From Staphylococcus succinus (GTDB lineage: Bacteria; Bacillota; Bacilli; Staphylococcales; Staphylococcaceae): DNA of 64,000 nt. A model generated the notes under the pieces. It searched no databases. It saw only the letters and a program-made list of their open reading frames with translations, and had not been told where the DNA came from. Positions within the stretch are counted from its first letter, which is position 1. Each line of letters starts with the position of its first letter. The position numbers and the translations under genes were made by a program. Below are positions 1 through 8,028 of this stretch, in pieces. Location: contig NZ_CP118976.1 of NCBI RefSeq assembly GCF_029024945.1, positions 1,364,001 to 1,428,000 on the forward strand, in the 5' to 3' direction.

Positions 1-243
1 GTCACAGGTGTTAAAGATCACGAAACAGTTTTAGATGAAAAAATCCAACCGCATTTAAAAGATTGGAAATTAGAACGTTTATTAAAAACAGATCGTATTA
101 TTTTACGTATGTCTACATTTGAATTGTTACATAGTTCAACACCACAAAAAGTAATCATAAATGAAGCTGTTGAATTAGCAAAACAATTCAGCGATGATGA
201 TCATTATAAATTTATCAATGGTGTATTGAGCAATATTGAATAA
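1..243 (+). CDS. nusB: Transcription antitermination factor NusB (3' part only)
   Basis: The open frame runs from the window edge to TAA at 241-243, giving 80 residues that resemble the C-terminal half of NusB. The segment DRIILRMSTFELLH followed by VIINEAVELAKQFSDDDHYKFINGVL is the conserved helical NusB tail. NusB binds boxA RNA with S10 (NusE) in the rRNA antitermination complex. The gene precedes xseA by 14 nt, the usual Firmicutes order nusB-xseA-xseB-ispA. The start lies outside the window. Confidence 0.93.
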   Translation, partial: VTGVKDHETVLDEKIQPHLKDWKLERLLKTDRIILRMSTFELLHSSTPQKVIINEAVELAKQFSDDDHYKFINGVLSNIE

Positions 244-257
244 AAGAGTGATACAAT

Positions 258-1595
258 ATGTCAGATTATTTAAGTGTTTCAGCAATAACTAAATATATAA
301 AGTATAAGTTTGATCAAGACCCGCATCTACAGTCGGTGTTAATTAAAGGGGAGTTATCTAACTTTAAAAAACACAGCAGTGGTCATTTATACTTTAATGT
401 CAAAGATAAAAATAGCGTCATTAGTGCAATGATGTTTAAAGGTAATGCCTCTAAAATGGACTTTGATCCTAAAGAAGGTGACGAAGTTCTTTTGGAAGCA
501 CGTGTTTCTGTGTACGAGCGTAGAGGTAATTATCAAATTTATGTTAATAAAATGCATATAGATGGTGTAGGAAACTTATATCAAAAATTAGAACAACTTA
601 AGAAAAAGTTAACTAAAGAAGGTTTCTTTGACCAAAGTCAGAAGCAATTGATTCCTAAGTTTCCTAAAAAAATAGCTGTTTTAACAGCAGGAACTGGTGC
701 GGCTATTAGAGATATTCATACTACAATTAATAGTAGATACCCTTTAGCTGAACAAATACAAATTAATACATTAGTTCAAGGGGCTCAAGCCAAGAACGAT
801 ATTATTGATAAGATTCAACAAGCGGATGAATTAGATGTTGATACAATTATTATCGGCCGCGGTGGTGGTTCTATAGAAGATTTGTGGAATTTTAATGAAG
901 AAGACGTTGTTAAGGCTATATATAATTGTGTAACACCAGTTATTTCTGCGGTCGGCCATGAAACAGATTATACTTTAAGCGATTTTGTTGCTGATGTCAG
1001 AGCTGCTACCCCAACACAGGCGGCAGTTATTGCAACGCCTGATCAACATGAACTACGTCAATATTTAAAACAAACAAATTTATCGCTTACACGCTTTATT
1101 AGACAACACTTGCACCAACAGCGAAAGCACTTAGAGCATGTATCCTCTTATTATAAATTTAAAACACCGACATTGTTGTATGACCAACAAATACAAAAAC
1201 GAGATGATTTGGAAAAACAATTAAAACTAGCAATTAATCAAAATATTAATAATGAGCAACAACGTTTAGAATTGTTGAAAAATCAGTTTAATTTAAAAAA
1301 ATTTAAAGCTAGTATTAACAGAGAACAGTTAATAACAAAGCAAAGATATAATGAATTAAATAAAGTCATGCATAATTATTTTATCAATCAAAAAAATGAT
1401 CTGGCTAGGAAACTGGAAGGATTAAATAACCTAAGTCCTACGAATACAATGTTACGCGGTTATACGATTGTGAATAAAGGTGACGATGTAATTACGAGTA
1501 CAAACGATTTAAGTGAAAATGATAACATTGTATTAACAATGAAAGATGGCGTTGTTGATGCACAGGTTAAGAAAGTAAGGTGTAATGATGAGTAA
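258..1595 (+). CDS. xseA: Exodeoxyribonuclease VII large subunit
   Basis: Catalytic subunit of exonuclease VII, which degrades single-stranded DNA from either end to acid-soluble oligonucleotides and acts with XseB. The 445-residue length is normal. An N-terminal OB-fold lies at about residues 1-100 (VSAITKYIKYKFDQDP, then the SGHLYFNVKD strand). The catalytic core follows with GRGGGSIEDLWNFNEEDV and the AVGHETDYTLSDFVAD motif, then a long Lys/Gln-rich coiled-coil region that binds XseB. ATG at 258 follows a weak AGAGTGAT ribosome site. The stop overlaps the start of xseB, suggesting translational coupling. Confidence 0.96.
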   Translation: MSDYLSVSAITKYIKYKFDQDPHLQSVLIKGELSNFKKHSSGHLYFNVKDKNSVISAMMFKGNASKMDFDPKEGDEVLLEARVSVYERRGNYQIYVNKMHIDGVGNLYQKLEQLKKKLTKEGFFDQSQKQLIPKFPKKIAVLTAGTGAAIRDIHTTINSRYPLAEQIQINTLVQGAQAKNDIIDKIQQADELDVDTIIIGRGGGSIEDLWNFNEEDVVKAIYNCVTPVISAVGHETDYTLSDFVADVRAATPTQAAVIATPDQHELRQYLKQTNLSLTRFIRQHLHQQRKHLEHVSSYYKFKTPTLLYDQQIQKRDDLEKQLKLAINQNINNEQQRLELLKNQFNLKKFKASINREQLITKQRYNELNKVMHNYFINQKNDLARKLEGLNNLSPTNTMLRGYTIVNKGDDVITSTNDLSENDNIVLTMKDGVVDAQVKKVRCNDE

Positions 1596-1824
1596 TAGTA
1601 ATACACAAAGTTTTGAAGAAATGATGAAAGAACTAGAAGATATTGTTCAAAAACTCGATAACGAAAATGTATCGTTAGAAGAATCTTTAAATTTATATCA
1701 ACGTGGGATGAAATTATCAGCTACTTGCGATGAAACTTTGAAAGACGCTGAAAAAAAAGTAAACGAACTCATATCTGACGATGATGCCGAGAAAGAAGTA
1801 GATAACGATGAATCAAAAGATTAA
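1588..1824 (+). CDS. xseB: Exodeoxyribonuclease VII small subunit
   Basis: Small helical subunit (78 residues) needed for exonuclease VII activity. SFEEMMKELEDIVQKLDNENVSLEESLNLYQRGMKL is the family signature, followed by an acidic tail. Two ATGs lie at 1585 and 1588. The second is chosen because the AGGTG at 1578-1582 sits 5 nt before it but only 2 nt before the first. It overlaps the end of xseA by 8 nt and runs 17 nt into ispA, so the three genes are probably translated from one mRNA. Confidence 0.93.
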   Translation: MSNSNTQSFEEMMKELEDIVQKLDNENVSLEESLNLYQRGMKLSATCDETLKDAEKKVNELISDDDAEKEVDNDESKD

Positions 1825-2686
1825 TCATTTAACAGAAGAAATTAATCAGCTACTTGCGACATCGATAGAAGAATCTTTACTTGATACTAATTTAGAAGAG
1901 AGTATGCGTTATTCATTAAATGCAGGTGGTAAAAGAATTAGACCTGTGTTATTACTTTTAACTTTAGATATGTTATCCAATGATTATAAATTAGGGTTTT
2001 CATCAGCGCTTGGTTTAGAAATGATTCATACGTATTCGCTGATACATGATGATTTGCCGGCTATGGATGATGATGATTACCGTAGAGGGAAACTCACAAA
2101 TCATAAAGTGTTTGGTGAGTGGAAAGCAATTTTAGCTGGTGACGCATTATTAACTAAAGCATTTGATGTGATTATAAATGATACGACACTGGATGATGCT
2201 ATTAAAGTTAAACTTATCCGACGCTTATCATTTTCTAGTGGACATTTAGGTATGGTTGGTGGTCAAACATTAGATATGCAAAGTGAAGGTTCGGCAATTG
2301 ATCTTACTACGCTAGAACAAATTCACAATGCTAAAACAGGTGCATTACTCAAATTCGCTGTAATGGCAGCAGTTGACATTGCTGAACCAGAAACCCTAGT
2401 GGCTACTGCTTTAGAACAATATAGTGAGCACTTAGGGTTAATGTTTCAAATTAAAGATGATTTGCTTGATATCTATGGTGATGAACAAAAATTAGGTAAA
2501 GCAGTAGGTAGTGATATTGAAAATGATAAAAGTACATATGTATCATTATTAGGGCGTAGTGGTGCCGAAGATAAATTAGCATACCATACCCAAGCGGCAC
2601 ATCAATGTCTGGCTCAATTACCTGACCATTACAATACAGAAAATTTAGAGGCTATTATACAACTTTTCAATAACAGAGAGTCTTAA
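1808..2686 (+). CDS. ispA: Farnesyl diphosphate synthase (short-chain polyprenyl synthase)
   Basis: Condenses isopentenyl and dimethylallyl/geranyl diphosphates to farnesyl diphosphate, the precursor of undecaprenyl phosphate, menaquinone side chains and carotenoids. The first aspartate-rich motif (DDLPAMDDDD) starts at residue 81 and the second is KDDLLDIYGD. GGKRIRP at residues 40-46 binds diphosphate. The 292-residue length is typical. ATG at 1808 lies inside the end of xseB. A terminator follows, closing the nusB-xseA-xseB-ispA unit. Farnesyl diphosphate made here would feed HepS/HepT encoded about 45 kb downstream. Confidence 0.95.
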   Translation: MNQKINHLTEEINQLLATSIEESLLDTNLEESMRYSLNAGGKRIRPVLLLLTLDMLSNDYKLGFSSALGLEMIHTYSLIHDDLPAMDDDDYRRGKLTNHKVFGEWKAILAGDALLTKAFDVIINDTTLDDAIKVKLIRRLSFSSGHLGMVGGQTLDMQSEGSAIDLTTLEQIHNAKTGALLKFAVMAAVDIAEPETLVATALEQYSEHLGLMFQIKDDLLDIYGDEQKLGKAVGSDIENDKSTYVSLLGRSGAEDKLAYHTQAAHQCLAQLPDHYNTENLEAIIQLFNNRES

Positions 2687-2754
2687 AACGTTTGATATGC
2701 AATCATTTATAATCAAAGATATGTTTGCTTTAAACACATATCCATCAAGTAAAA

Positions 2755-2785
2755 ATCATACTGCGTCAATGTAGTATGGTTTTTT
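2755..2785 (+). terminator. Terminator after ispA
   Basis: CATACT and AGTATG pair around a 10-nt loop and are followed by a run of six T with an A-rich left flank. This is a Rho-independent terminator pattern at the end of the xseA-xseB-ispA unit. The rest of the 2687-3014 gap is AT-rich and holds only the argR control region. Confidence 0.75.
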
Positions 2786-2982
2786 ATTGTTTGTAATTTA
2801 TAAATGATTTAATAATTATTCATCAATTTTCTAAAAATTCCTAAAATTCAGTGTGCTTATGGTACTTTTATCTCGTTAATAAACACCTCTATCCACCAAT
2901 AATATGCGTAATAACAGTTTGTGCTGAGTAAAATTACAGATGAACTTTAGTAGTAGTATTAAAAGCCATGTGTTAAAATCAA

Positions 2983-2996
2983 TGTATAAATATTCG
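2983..2996 (+). promoter_or_regulatory. Candidate ARG box upstream of argR
   Basis: TGTATAAATATTCG matches 12 of 14 positions of the general ArgR/AhrC operator half TGAATWWWWATTCA. It lies 19 nt upstream of the argR start and just downstream of a TAAAAT-like -10, so binding could block transcription start. Autoregulation is an inference from position and family behaviour. Confidence 0.45.
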
Positions 2997-3014
2997 TTTA
3001 CAGAGGTGTATTAC

Positions 3015-3467
3015 ATGGCTAAGAAATCAGTAAGACATATAAAAATACGAGAAATAATCTCAAATGAAAAAATAGAAACTCAAGATGAATTAGTAAAACG
3101 TTTAAATGAATATGAATTGAATGTGACACAAGCTACCGTATCCAGAGATATTAAAGAACTTCAACTCATAAAAGTCCCAACTCCAGCTGGACAATATGTT
3201 TACAGTTTACCTAATGATAGAAAATATCATCCTCTAGAAAAATTAGGGCGTTATTTAATGGATTCTTTCGTTAATATCGATGGCACAGGAAATTTATTAG
3301 TATTAAAAACATTACCAGGTAACGCACAGTCTATTGGTGCAATTTTAGACCAAATTGACTGGGAAGAAGTCCTAGGAACAATTTGTGGAGACGATACATG
3401 TCTAATTATTTGTAGAGACGAAACAGCAAGTGAAAATATTAAAACACGCATCTTTAATTTATTATAA
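3015..3467 (+). CDS. argR: Arginine repressor ArgR/AhrC
   Basis: Hexameric arginine-sensing regulator that represses arginine synthesis and activates catabolism. The N-terminal winged helix spans residues about 1-70 (IREIISNEKIETQDELVKRLNE, then VTQATVSRDIKELQL). The C-terminal oligomerisation and arginine-binding domain includes GTICGDDTCLIICRDE. Start 3015 is chosen because AGAGGTG lies at 3002-3008 with correct spacing and the product is then 150 residues, the family length. An upstream in-frame ATG at 2940 would add a 25-residue extension with no family counterpart. It is followed 21 nt later by recN, the conserved Firmicutes pair. Confidence 0.95.
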   Translation: MAKKSVRHIKIREIISNEKIETQDELVKRLNEYELNVTQATVSRDIKELQLIKVPTPAGQYVYSLPNDRKYHPLEKLGRYLMDSFVNIDGTGNLLVLKTLPGNAQSIGAILDQIDWEEVLGTICGDDTCLIICRDETASENIKTRIFNLL

Positions 3468-3488
3468 ATATAAGGAAGTGATTTAGGG

Positions 3489-5171
3489 ATGTTGCAGACC
3501 TTATCCATTAAACAATTTGCAATCATTGATGAGCTGGAAATACACTTTGGCGACGGTTTAACCGTCTTAAGCGGTGAAACTGGTTCAGGAAAATCAATCA
3601 TCATCGATGCTATTGGCCAATTAATTGGAATGCGTGCTTCTTCTAATTATGTAAGACATGGTGAAAAAAAAGCTGTTATTGAGGGCGTTTTTGATATTGA
3701 TGAAAGTAAAGAGGCTATTTCACTTTTACATGATTTATCAATAGATGTAGATGAAGACTTCTTATTAGTAAAAAGAGAAATATTTAGTTCAGGCAAGAGT
3801 ATTTGTAGAATCAATAACCAAATCGTAACATTGCATGATTTAAGGAAAATCATGCAAGAATTATTAGATATTCATGGACAGCATGAGACGCAATCTCTGC
3901 TCAAACAAAAATATCATTTACAGTTACTTGATAATTATGCTGAAGATACGTATGCATCAATATTAAGTACTTATGTTATGACTTTTGATAAATATAAAGC
4001 CAAAAAGAAAGAACTTGAAGATTTAGAAACAGCAGACCAAGCGTTACTTCAAAGACTGGACTTGCTTAAATTTCAACATGAAGAAATTAAAGAAGCACAA
4101 TTAATTGATGGGGAAGTGGATAAGCTAGAAGCTGACATCAAGCGAATTCAAAACTCTGAAAATTTAAGCTTAGCATTGAATAACGCTCACCTCACTTTAA
4201 CAGATGAACACGCAATTACAGATCGCTTATATGAATTGAGTAATCAATTGCAGTCAGTAAGCGAAATTTTACCTGATAAATATGATCGTTTAAAAGAAGA
4301 TGTTGATCAATTTTACTATACATTAGAGGATGCCAAACATCAGCTATACGATGAAATAACGAATACAGAATTTGATGAACAATATCTTAATGAATTAGAA
4401 GAAAGAATGAATGTCTTAAACAATCTTAAAAGAAAATATGGTAAAGATGTTAATGAACTAATCACTTACCAAGATAAGTTAGAAAATGAAATTAATAAAA
4501 TAGAGAATTACGAAGAGAGTACCTCGCAATTGAGAGATGAAATTGATACACTCTACAATGAAATTATGGAGATAGGTCAACAATTATCACAACAGAGGAG
4601 AATTGTAGCTCAAACACTTCGTGACCATATTGTTGATGAAATACAGAATCTTCAAATGAAGGATGCCAATTTAGAAATTTCATTTCAACCTTTAGAACAG
4701 CCTAATCGTGAAGGTATTGAATATGTAGAGTTTTTAATTAGTCCTAACAAAGGAGAACCACTTAAAAGTTTAAATAAAATAGCGTCTGGTGGGGAACTTT
4801 CTAGGATTATGCTTGCACTTAAATCTATTTTTGTTAAATCAAGAGGACAAACAGCAATACTTTTTGATGAAGTAGATTCAGGTGTTTCGGGTCAAGCCGC
4901 TCAGAAAATGGCTGAAAAAATGAAAGATTTAGCTCAGCATATTCAAGTAATTTGTATTTCTCATTTACCACAAGTTGCTACAATGAGTGACCATCATTTA
5001 CTGATTAGTAAGGCAGCTCATCATGATAGGACCACAACTCAAATTAAAGAACTTACAGGAGAAGAAAGAATTGATGAAGTAGCAAGAATGATATCTGGCG
5101 CGAGCGTCACAAAATTAACACGTCAAAATGCGAAAGAGATGATTGATCAAAATCATCTGCAAAATCAATAA
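3489..5171 (+). CDS. recN: DNA repair protein RecN
   Basis: SMC-like ATPase recruited early to double-strand breaks, acting with RecA-dependent recombination. Walker A GETGSGKS is near residues 29-36. The ABC signature region (KIASGGELSRIMLALK) and Walker B (ILFDEVDSGVSG) are near the C-terminus, and long coiled-coil segments lie between them at about residues 150-370. At 560 residues it is full length. AAGGAAGTG at 3473-3481 gives an 8-nt spacing to ATG 3489. It is probably cotranscribed with argR. Confidence 0.96.
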   Translation: MLQTLSIKQFAIIDELEIHFGDGLTVLSGETGSGKSIIIDAIGQLIGMRASSNYVRHGEKKAVIEGVFDIDESKEAISLLHDLSIDVDEDFLLVKREIFSSGKSICRINNQIVTLHDLRKIMQELLDIHGQHETQSLLKQKYHLQLLDNYAEDTYASILSTYVMTFDKYKAKKKELEDLETADQALLQRLDLLKFQHEEIKEAQLIDGEVDKLEADIKRIQNSENLSLALNNAHLTLTDEHAITDRLYELSNQLQSVSEILPDKYDRLKEDVDQFYYTLEDAKHQLYDEITNTEFDEQYLNELEERMNVLNNLKRKYGKDVNELITYQDKLENEINKIENYEESTSQLRDEIDTLYNEIMEIGQQLSQQRRIVAQTLRDHIVDEIQNLQMKDANLEISFQPLEQPNREGIEYVEFLISPNKGEPLKSLNKIASGGELSRIMLALKSIFVKSRGQTAILFDEVDSGVSGQAAQKMAEKMKDLAQHIQVICISHLPQVATMSDHHLLISKAAHHDRTTTQIKELTGEERIDEVARMISGASVTKLTRQNAKEMIDQNHLQNQ

Positions 5172-5240
5172 GTGTATTCAACAACGCTATAAAATGAAGT
5201 CTAGAAGTTGCTTTACAAAAATAGAAAGGTGTTGATTTAA

Positions 5241-6137
5241 ATGCAATACCAACATTTAATTGAACATTCCGAGATATTAGACGGTAACGTAGCTATTATT
5301 TATGCCAATGATGAAAAAATGCTATCCGTCGTTATGTCGGCACTCACTATGACAAAAATAGACGTTTTTCTTTACGATACACAAGACCCGACTGAAATCA
5401 TTAGATCATTTGATGTAGATGCCCAGCTTCTCAATAGAATTCATATATTAACGTATGAAGATGAATACAAGATGTTTAAAGCATGTGCTGAACATTTATC
5501 AAGAGGTAAGATTAATTTACTTATGAAAGGTAATTTGAAATCCTCAACGATGTTATCATTTATCCTGAGTAATCGAAATTTTATAAGTGATCGTGGTTTT
5601 ATAAACCACGTTGCGTGCTTTAATATTCCAAATTATCATAAGACTTTGATGTTGAGTGATGTAGCACTTAATCACATGCCAACAGTAGAGGAAAAAAAGC
5701 AAATTATAAAAAATTTAGCGAAATTCAGTGAAGATTTAGGCTATCAACAGTTCAAAGTGGGCTTGTTATCTTCTGTGGAAGCACCATCAAGAAAAATTCC
5801 TTCCTCTACAGATGCGGAAAAAATTAAGTATACATTTAATCGGGACAATAATCCCCATCTTATTGTGGACGGTCCACTAGCATTTGATAACGCTATAAGT
5901 ATGGAAAGTGTTATTAAAAAAAATATAAAGTCCTCTGTAGCTGGGGATGTGGATGCTTTGGTTGTTCCACATATAGATGTTGGGAACGCATTATATAAAT
6001 CCTTCATATACTTTGGTAATGCAAGTGTTGCAAGTCTAGTGTTAGGTGCAAAATTTCCGATTGTACTTACTTCTAGGACAGATACTAAGCAAAATAAATT
6101 AGAGTCTTTATTATTAGCACTTAGAGTAATTAGTTAA
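5241..6137 (+). CDS. ptb: Phosphate butyryltransferase (phosphate acyltransferase family)
   Basis: Would interconvert acyl-CoA (butyryl, isobutyryl, isovaleryl) and acyl phosphate. Family motifs include LMKGNLKSSTMLSFIL (about residues 93-108), VDGPLAFDNAISMES (about 210), SSVAGDVDALVVPHIDVGN and VLGAKFPIVLTSRTDT near the C-terminus. At 298 residues it has the full length and shows no internal damage. The AAAGGTG site precedes ATG 5241 by 8-10 nt. In Bacillus the order is ptb-bcd-buk-lpdV-bkd. Here ptb is followed by a 453-nt gap and then lpdA, so the butyrate kinase partner is absent locally. A related phosphate acetyltransferase activity cannot be excluded. Confidence 0.85.
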   Translation: MQYQHLIEHSEILDGNVAIIYANDEKMLSVVMSALTMTKIDVFLYDTQDPTEIIRSFDVDAQLLNRIHILTYEDEYKMFKACAEHLSRGKINLLMKGNLKSSTMLSFILSNRNFISDRGFINHVACFNIPNYHKTLMLSDVALNHMPTVEEKKQIIKNLAKFSEDLGYQQFKVGLLSSVEAPSRKIPSSTDAEKIKYTFNRDNNPHLIVDGPLAFDNAISMESVIKKNIKSSVAGDVDALVVPHIDVGNALYKSFIYFGNASVASLVLGAKFPIVLTSRTDTKQNKLESLLLALRVIS

Positions 6138-6285
6138 TTTTAAGTTAATTTTTAATTTTAAATAATTAATAATTTCAATTAAAAGTGAGTTTTTAATTTT
6201 ATAACTCAGTTATTTGATGTAAACTATAAGAGGATATGATAGATTAATGAATCACTTTTTGATTATAGAAGGTGGTTTCATTGCT

Positions 6286-6321
6286 ATGTTTAAAATAAAT
6301 GGATTACTGTTTTTGGTGTAA
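6286..6321 (+). other. Candidate 11-codon leader ORF or gene remnant
   Basis: ATG at 6286 opens MFKINGLLFLV and stops at TAA 6319. AAGGTGG at 6269-6275 precedes it by 10 nt. Five of the 11 residues are Ile, Leu or Val, which could suit a branched-chain amino-acid sensing leader. The bases after the stop, read in a shifted frame, give N-P-V-T-N-H-S, faintly like the NPGSTSTK start of butyrate kinase. Both readings are speculative. Confidence 0.25.
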
Positions 6322-6337
6322 TAATCCGGTGACAAAT

Positions 6338-6368
6338 CATTCCATATGATGTTGGAATGCATCATATG
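6338..6368 (+). repeat. Two overlapping, mutually exclusive inverted repeats
   Basis: CATTCCA (6338-6344) pairs with TGGAATG (6353-6359). CATATGATG (6343-6351) pairs with CATCATATG (6360-6368). The right arm of the first hairpin is the loop of the second, and the left arms overlap by two bases, so only one can form in RNA at a time. Arms are perfect in both cases. Confidence 0.6.
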
Positions 6369-6590
6369 TCTAAACGTAACGTACTAAAAGCGGCTGCGTT
6401 TTAAAATGAAACAATTATCGTAGCATGACTGAGCGCTTATTTTTTAATGTTAAATAAGCGGTGTTATTCATTCTATATAGATTGAGTAATCATGTTTCTC
6501 GGTGAATAAGAAATATAACTTTAGCAGTCCGCATATTATTTATAGAAAATGCATTCGACTAAGCTAAAACAAATAGTTAGGAGTCAAAAC

Positions 6591-8012
6591 ATGTCAGAAG
6601 AACAATATGACTTAGTAATACTTGGTGGTGGCACAGCAGGCTATGTATCCGCAATTAGGGCGTCGCAACTTGGAAAAAAGGTTGCGCTTGTTGAAAATTC
6701 ACTACTGGGCGGTACTTGCTTACATAAAGGATGTATACCTACAAAAGCACTTTTAAAATCAGCAGAAGTTATGCAAACAGTAACGGAAGCAAGTGAATAT
6801 GGTATAGATATAGATGCGTTCAAATTAAATTTTGCGCGTATACAAGAACGTAAAAGCGAAGTAGTTAACCAAATGTATAATGGTGTGAACCATTTAATGA
6901 AACATAATAAAATTGATGTATTTAATGGAACAGGACGTATTCTAGGCCCATCAATTTTTTCACCTCAAAGTGGAACGATTTCAGTAGAGTATGAAGATGG
7001 AGAATCAGAATTAATACCTAATAATAATGTGCTAATTTGTACTGGTTCTACACCAATGGCACTACCATTTTTACCATTCGATCATAATGTTGTGTTATCT
7101 AGTGATGATATTTTAAAAATTGAAAAACTACCACAATCCCTTGCTATTATCGGTGGCGGAGTCATTGGTTTAGAATTTGCATCATTGATGTGTGATTTTG
7201 GCGTTGAAGTTTCAATCATAGAAGCAGGCGAGCGTATTTTACCAACGGAGAGTAAATCGGTTGCTCAAACATTGAAACAGGACTTAACTAAACGTGGTGT
7301 TACTTTTTATGAAAATACACAGTTGTCTGGAGACAATATCAAAGTTGAAGACAACCAAATTACAATCACTTTAAATGATAGTGATGTAATTTTTGAAAAA
7401 GCCTTAGTTTCAATTGGTCGTAAACCTAACACGGATGATATTGGTTTAAATAATACTAAGATTAAGTTAACAGATAAACAGCATATTATTGTAAATGAAT
7501 ATCAACAAACTGAAGATACTCATATTTATGCTGCTGGTGATTGTATTGGTCAGTTACAACTCGCTCATGTAGGTTCAAAAGAAGGTATTATCGCAATTGA
7601 GCATATGTTTGATGCATCACCGTTGCCAATTGATTATAATAAAATGCCTAGATGTATATATACGCAACCGGAAGTAGCAAGCATCGGTAAAAATATTGAG
7701 CAAGCTAAAGCGGAAAACAGTAAGGCACGTTCTTTTAAAGTGCCATTTAAAGCAATAGGAAAAGCCGTTATTGAAGATACTAAAAACCAAAGCGGTTTTT
7801 GTGAAATTGTAATCGATCAAGAAACGGATACTGTATTGGGACTTAATATGATAGGACCACATGTTACAGAACTTATCAATGAAGTATCTTTACTCCAGTT
7901 TATGAATGGTTCAACATTAGAACTTGGATTAACAACACACGCACATCCTTCTCTATCTGAAGTATTGATGGAATTAGGCTTAAAAGTGGAAAATAGATCG
8001 ATTCATGTTTAA
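6591..8012 (+). CDS. lpdA: Dihydrolipoyl dehydrogenase (E3) of the branched-chain 2-oxoacid dehydrogenase complex
   Basis: FAD- and NAD-dependent flavoprotein that reoxidises dihydrolipoyl groups on E2. The FAD site is LVILGGGTAGYVSA near residue 8. The redox disulfide is C43 and C48 in GGTCLHKGCIPTK. The NAD site is IIGGGVIGLEFASL, and the C-terminal catalytic HAHPSLSEVLMELG is present. Length is 473 residues with the ATG at 6591, which has TTAGGAG at 6577-6583; an in-frame ATG at 6549 lacks a ribosome site. It is the first gene of the operon and is equivalent to Bacillus lpdV. Confidence 0.93.
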   Translation: MSEEQYDLVILGGGTAGYVSAIRASQLGKKVALVENSLLGGTCLHKGCIPTKALLKSAEVMQTVTEASEYGIDIDAFKLNFARIQERKSEVVNQMYNGVNHLMKHNKIDVFNGTGRILGPSIFSPQSGTISVEYEDGESELIPNNNVLICTGSTPMALPFLPFDHNVVLSSDDILKIEKLPQSLAIIGGGVIGLEFASLMCDFGVEVSIIEAGERILPTESKSVAQTLKQDLTKRGVTFYENTQLSGDNIKVEDNQITITLNDSDVIFEKALVSIGRKPNTDDIGLNNTKIKLTDKQHIIVNEYQQTEDTHIYAAGDCIGQLQLAHVGSKEGIIAIEHMFDASPLPIDYNKMPRCIYTQPEVASIGKNIEQAKAENSKARSFKVPFKAIGKAVIEDTKNQSGFCEIVIDQETDTVLGLNMIGPHVTELINEVSLLQFMNGSTLELGLTTHAHPSLSEVLMELGLKVENRSIHV

Positions 8013-8028
8013 TTAAGGAGGAAATAGC

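Larger units (their letters stand above)
6138..6590 (+). other. 453-nt gap between ptb and lpdA with structured leader
   Basis: No gene of normal length fits here. A possible promoter is TTGATG (6214-6219) and TATGAT (6235-6240), with a short 15-nt spacer. Downstream lie an 11-codon ORF (6286-6321), two overlapping inverted repeats (6338-6368) and a third hairpin with 9-bp arms (6434-6442 and 6452-6460, loop 9). No clear T-run follows any hairpin. The length and structure suggest a regulated 5' leader of the lpdA-bkd operon, or a decayed buk locus. Confidence 0.4.

Noticed and set aside
2940..3014. Upstream ATG extending argR by 25 residues
   Set aside because: The extension has no counterpart in ArgR proteins, lacks a ribosome site and would cover the promoter and ARG box; the ATG at 3015 has AGAGGTG.
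6268..6285. GAAGGTGGTTTCATTGC resembling the T-box sequence
   Set aside because: It lacks the invariant GGTACCGCG-type core, and no terminator/antiterminator with a T-run follows.
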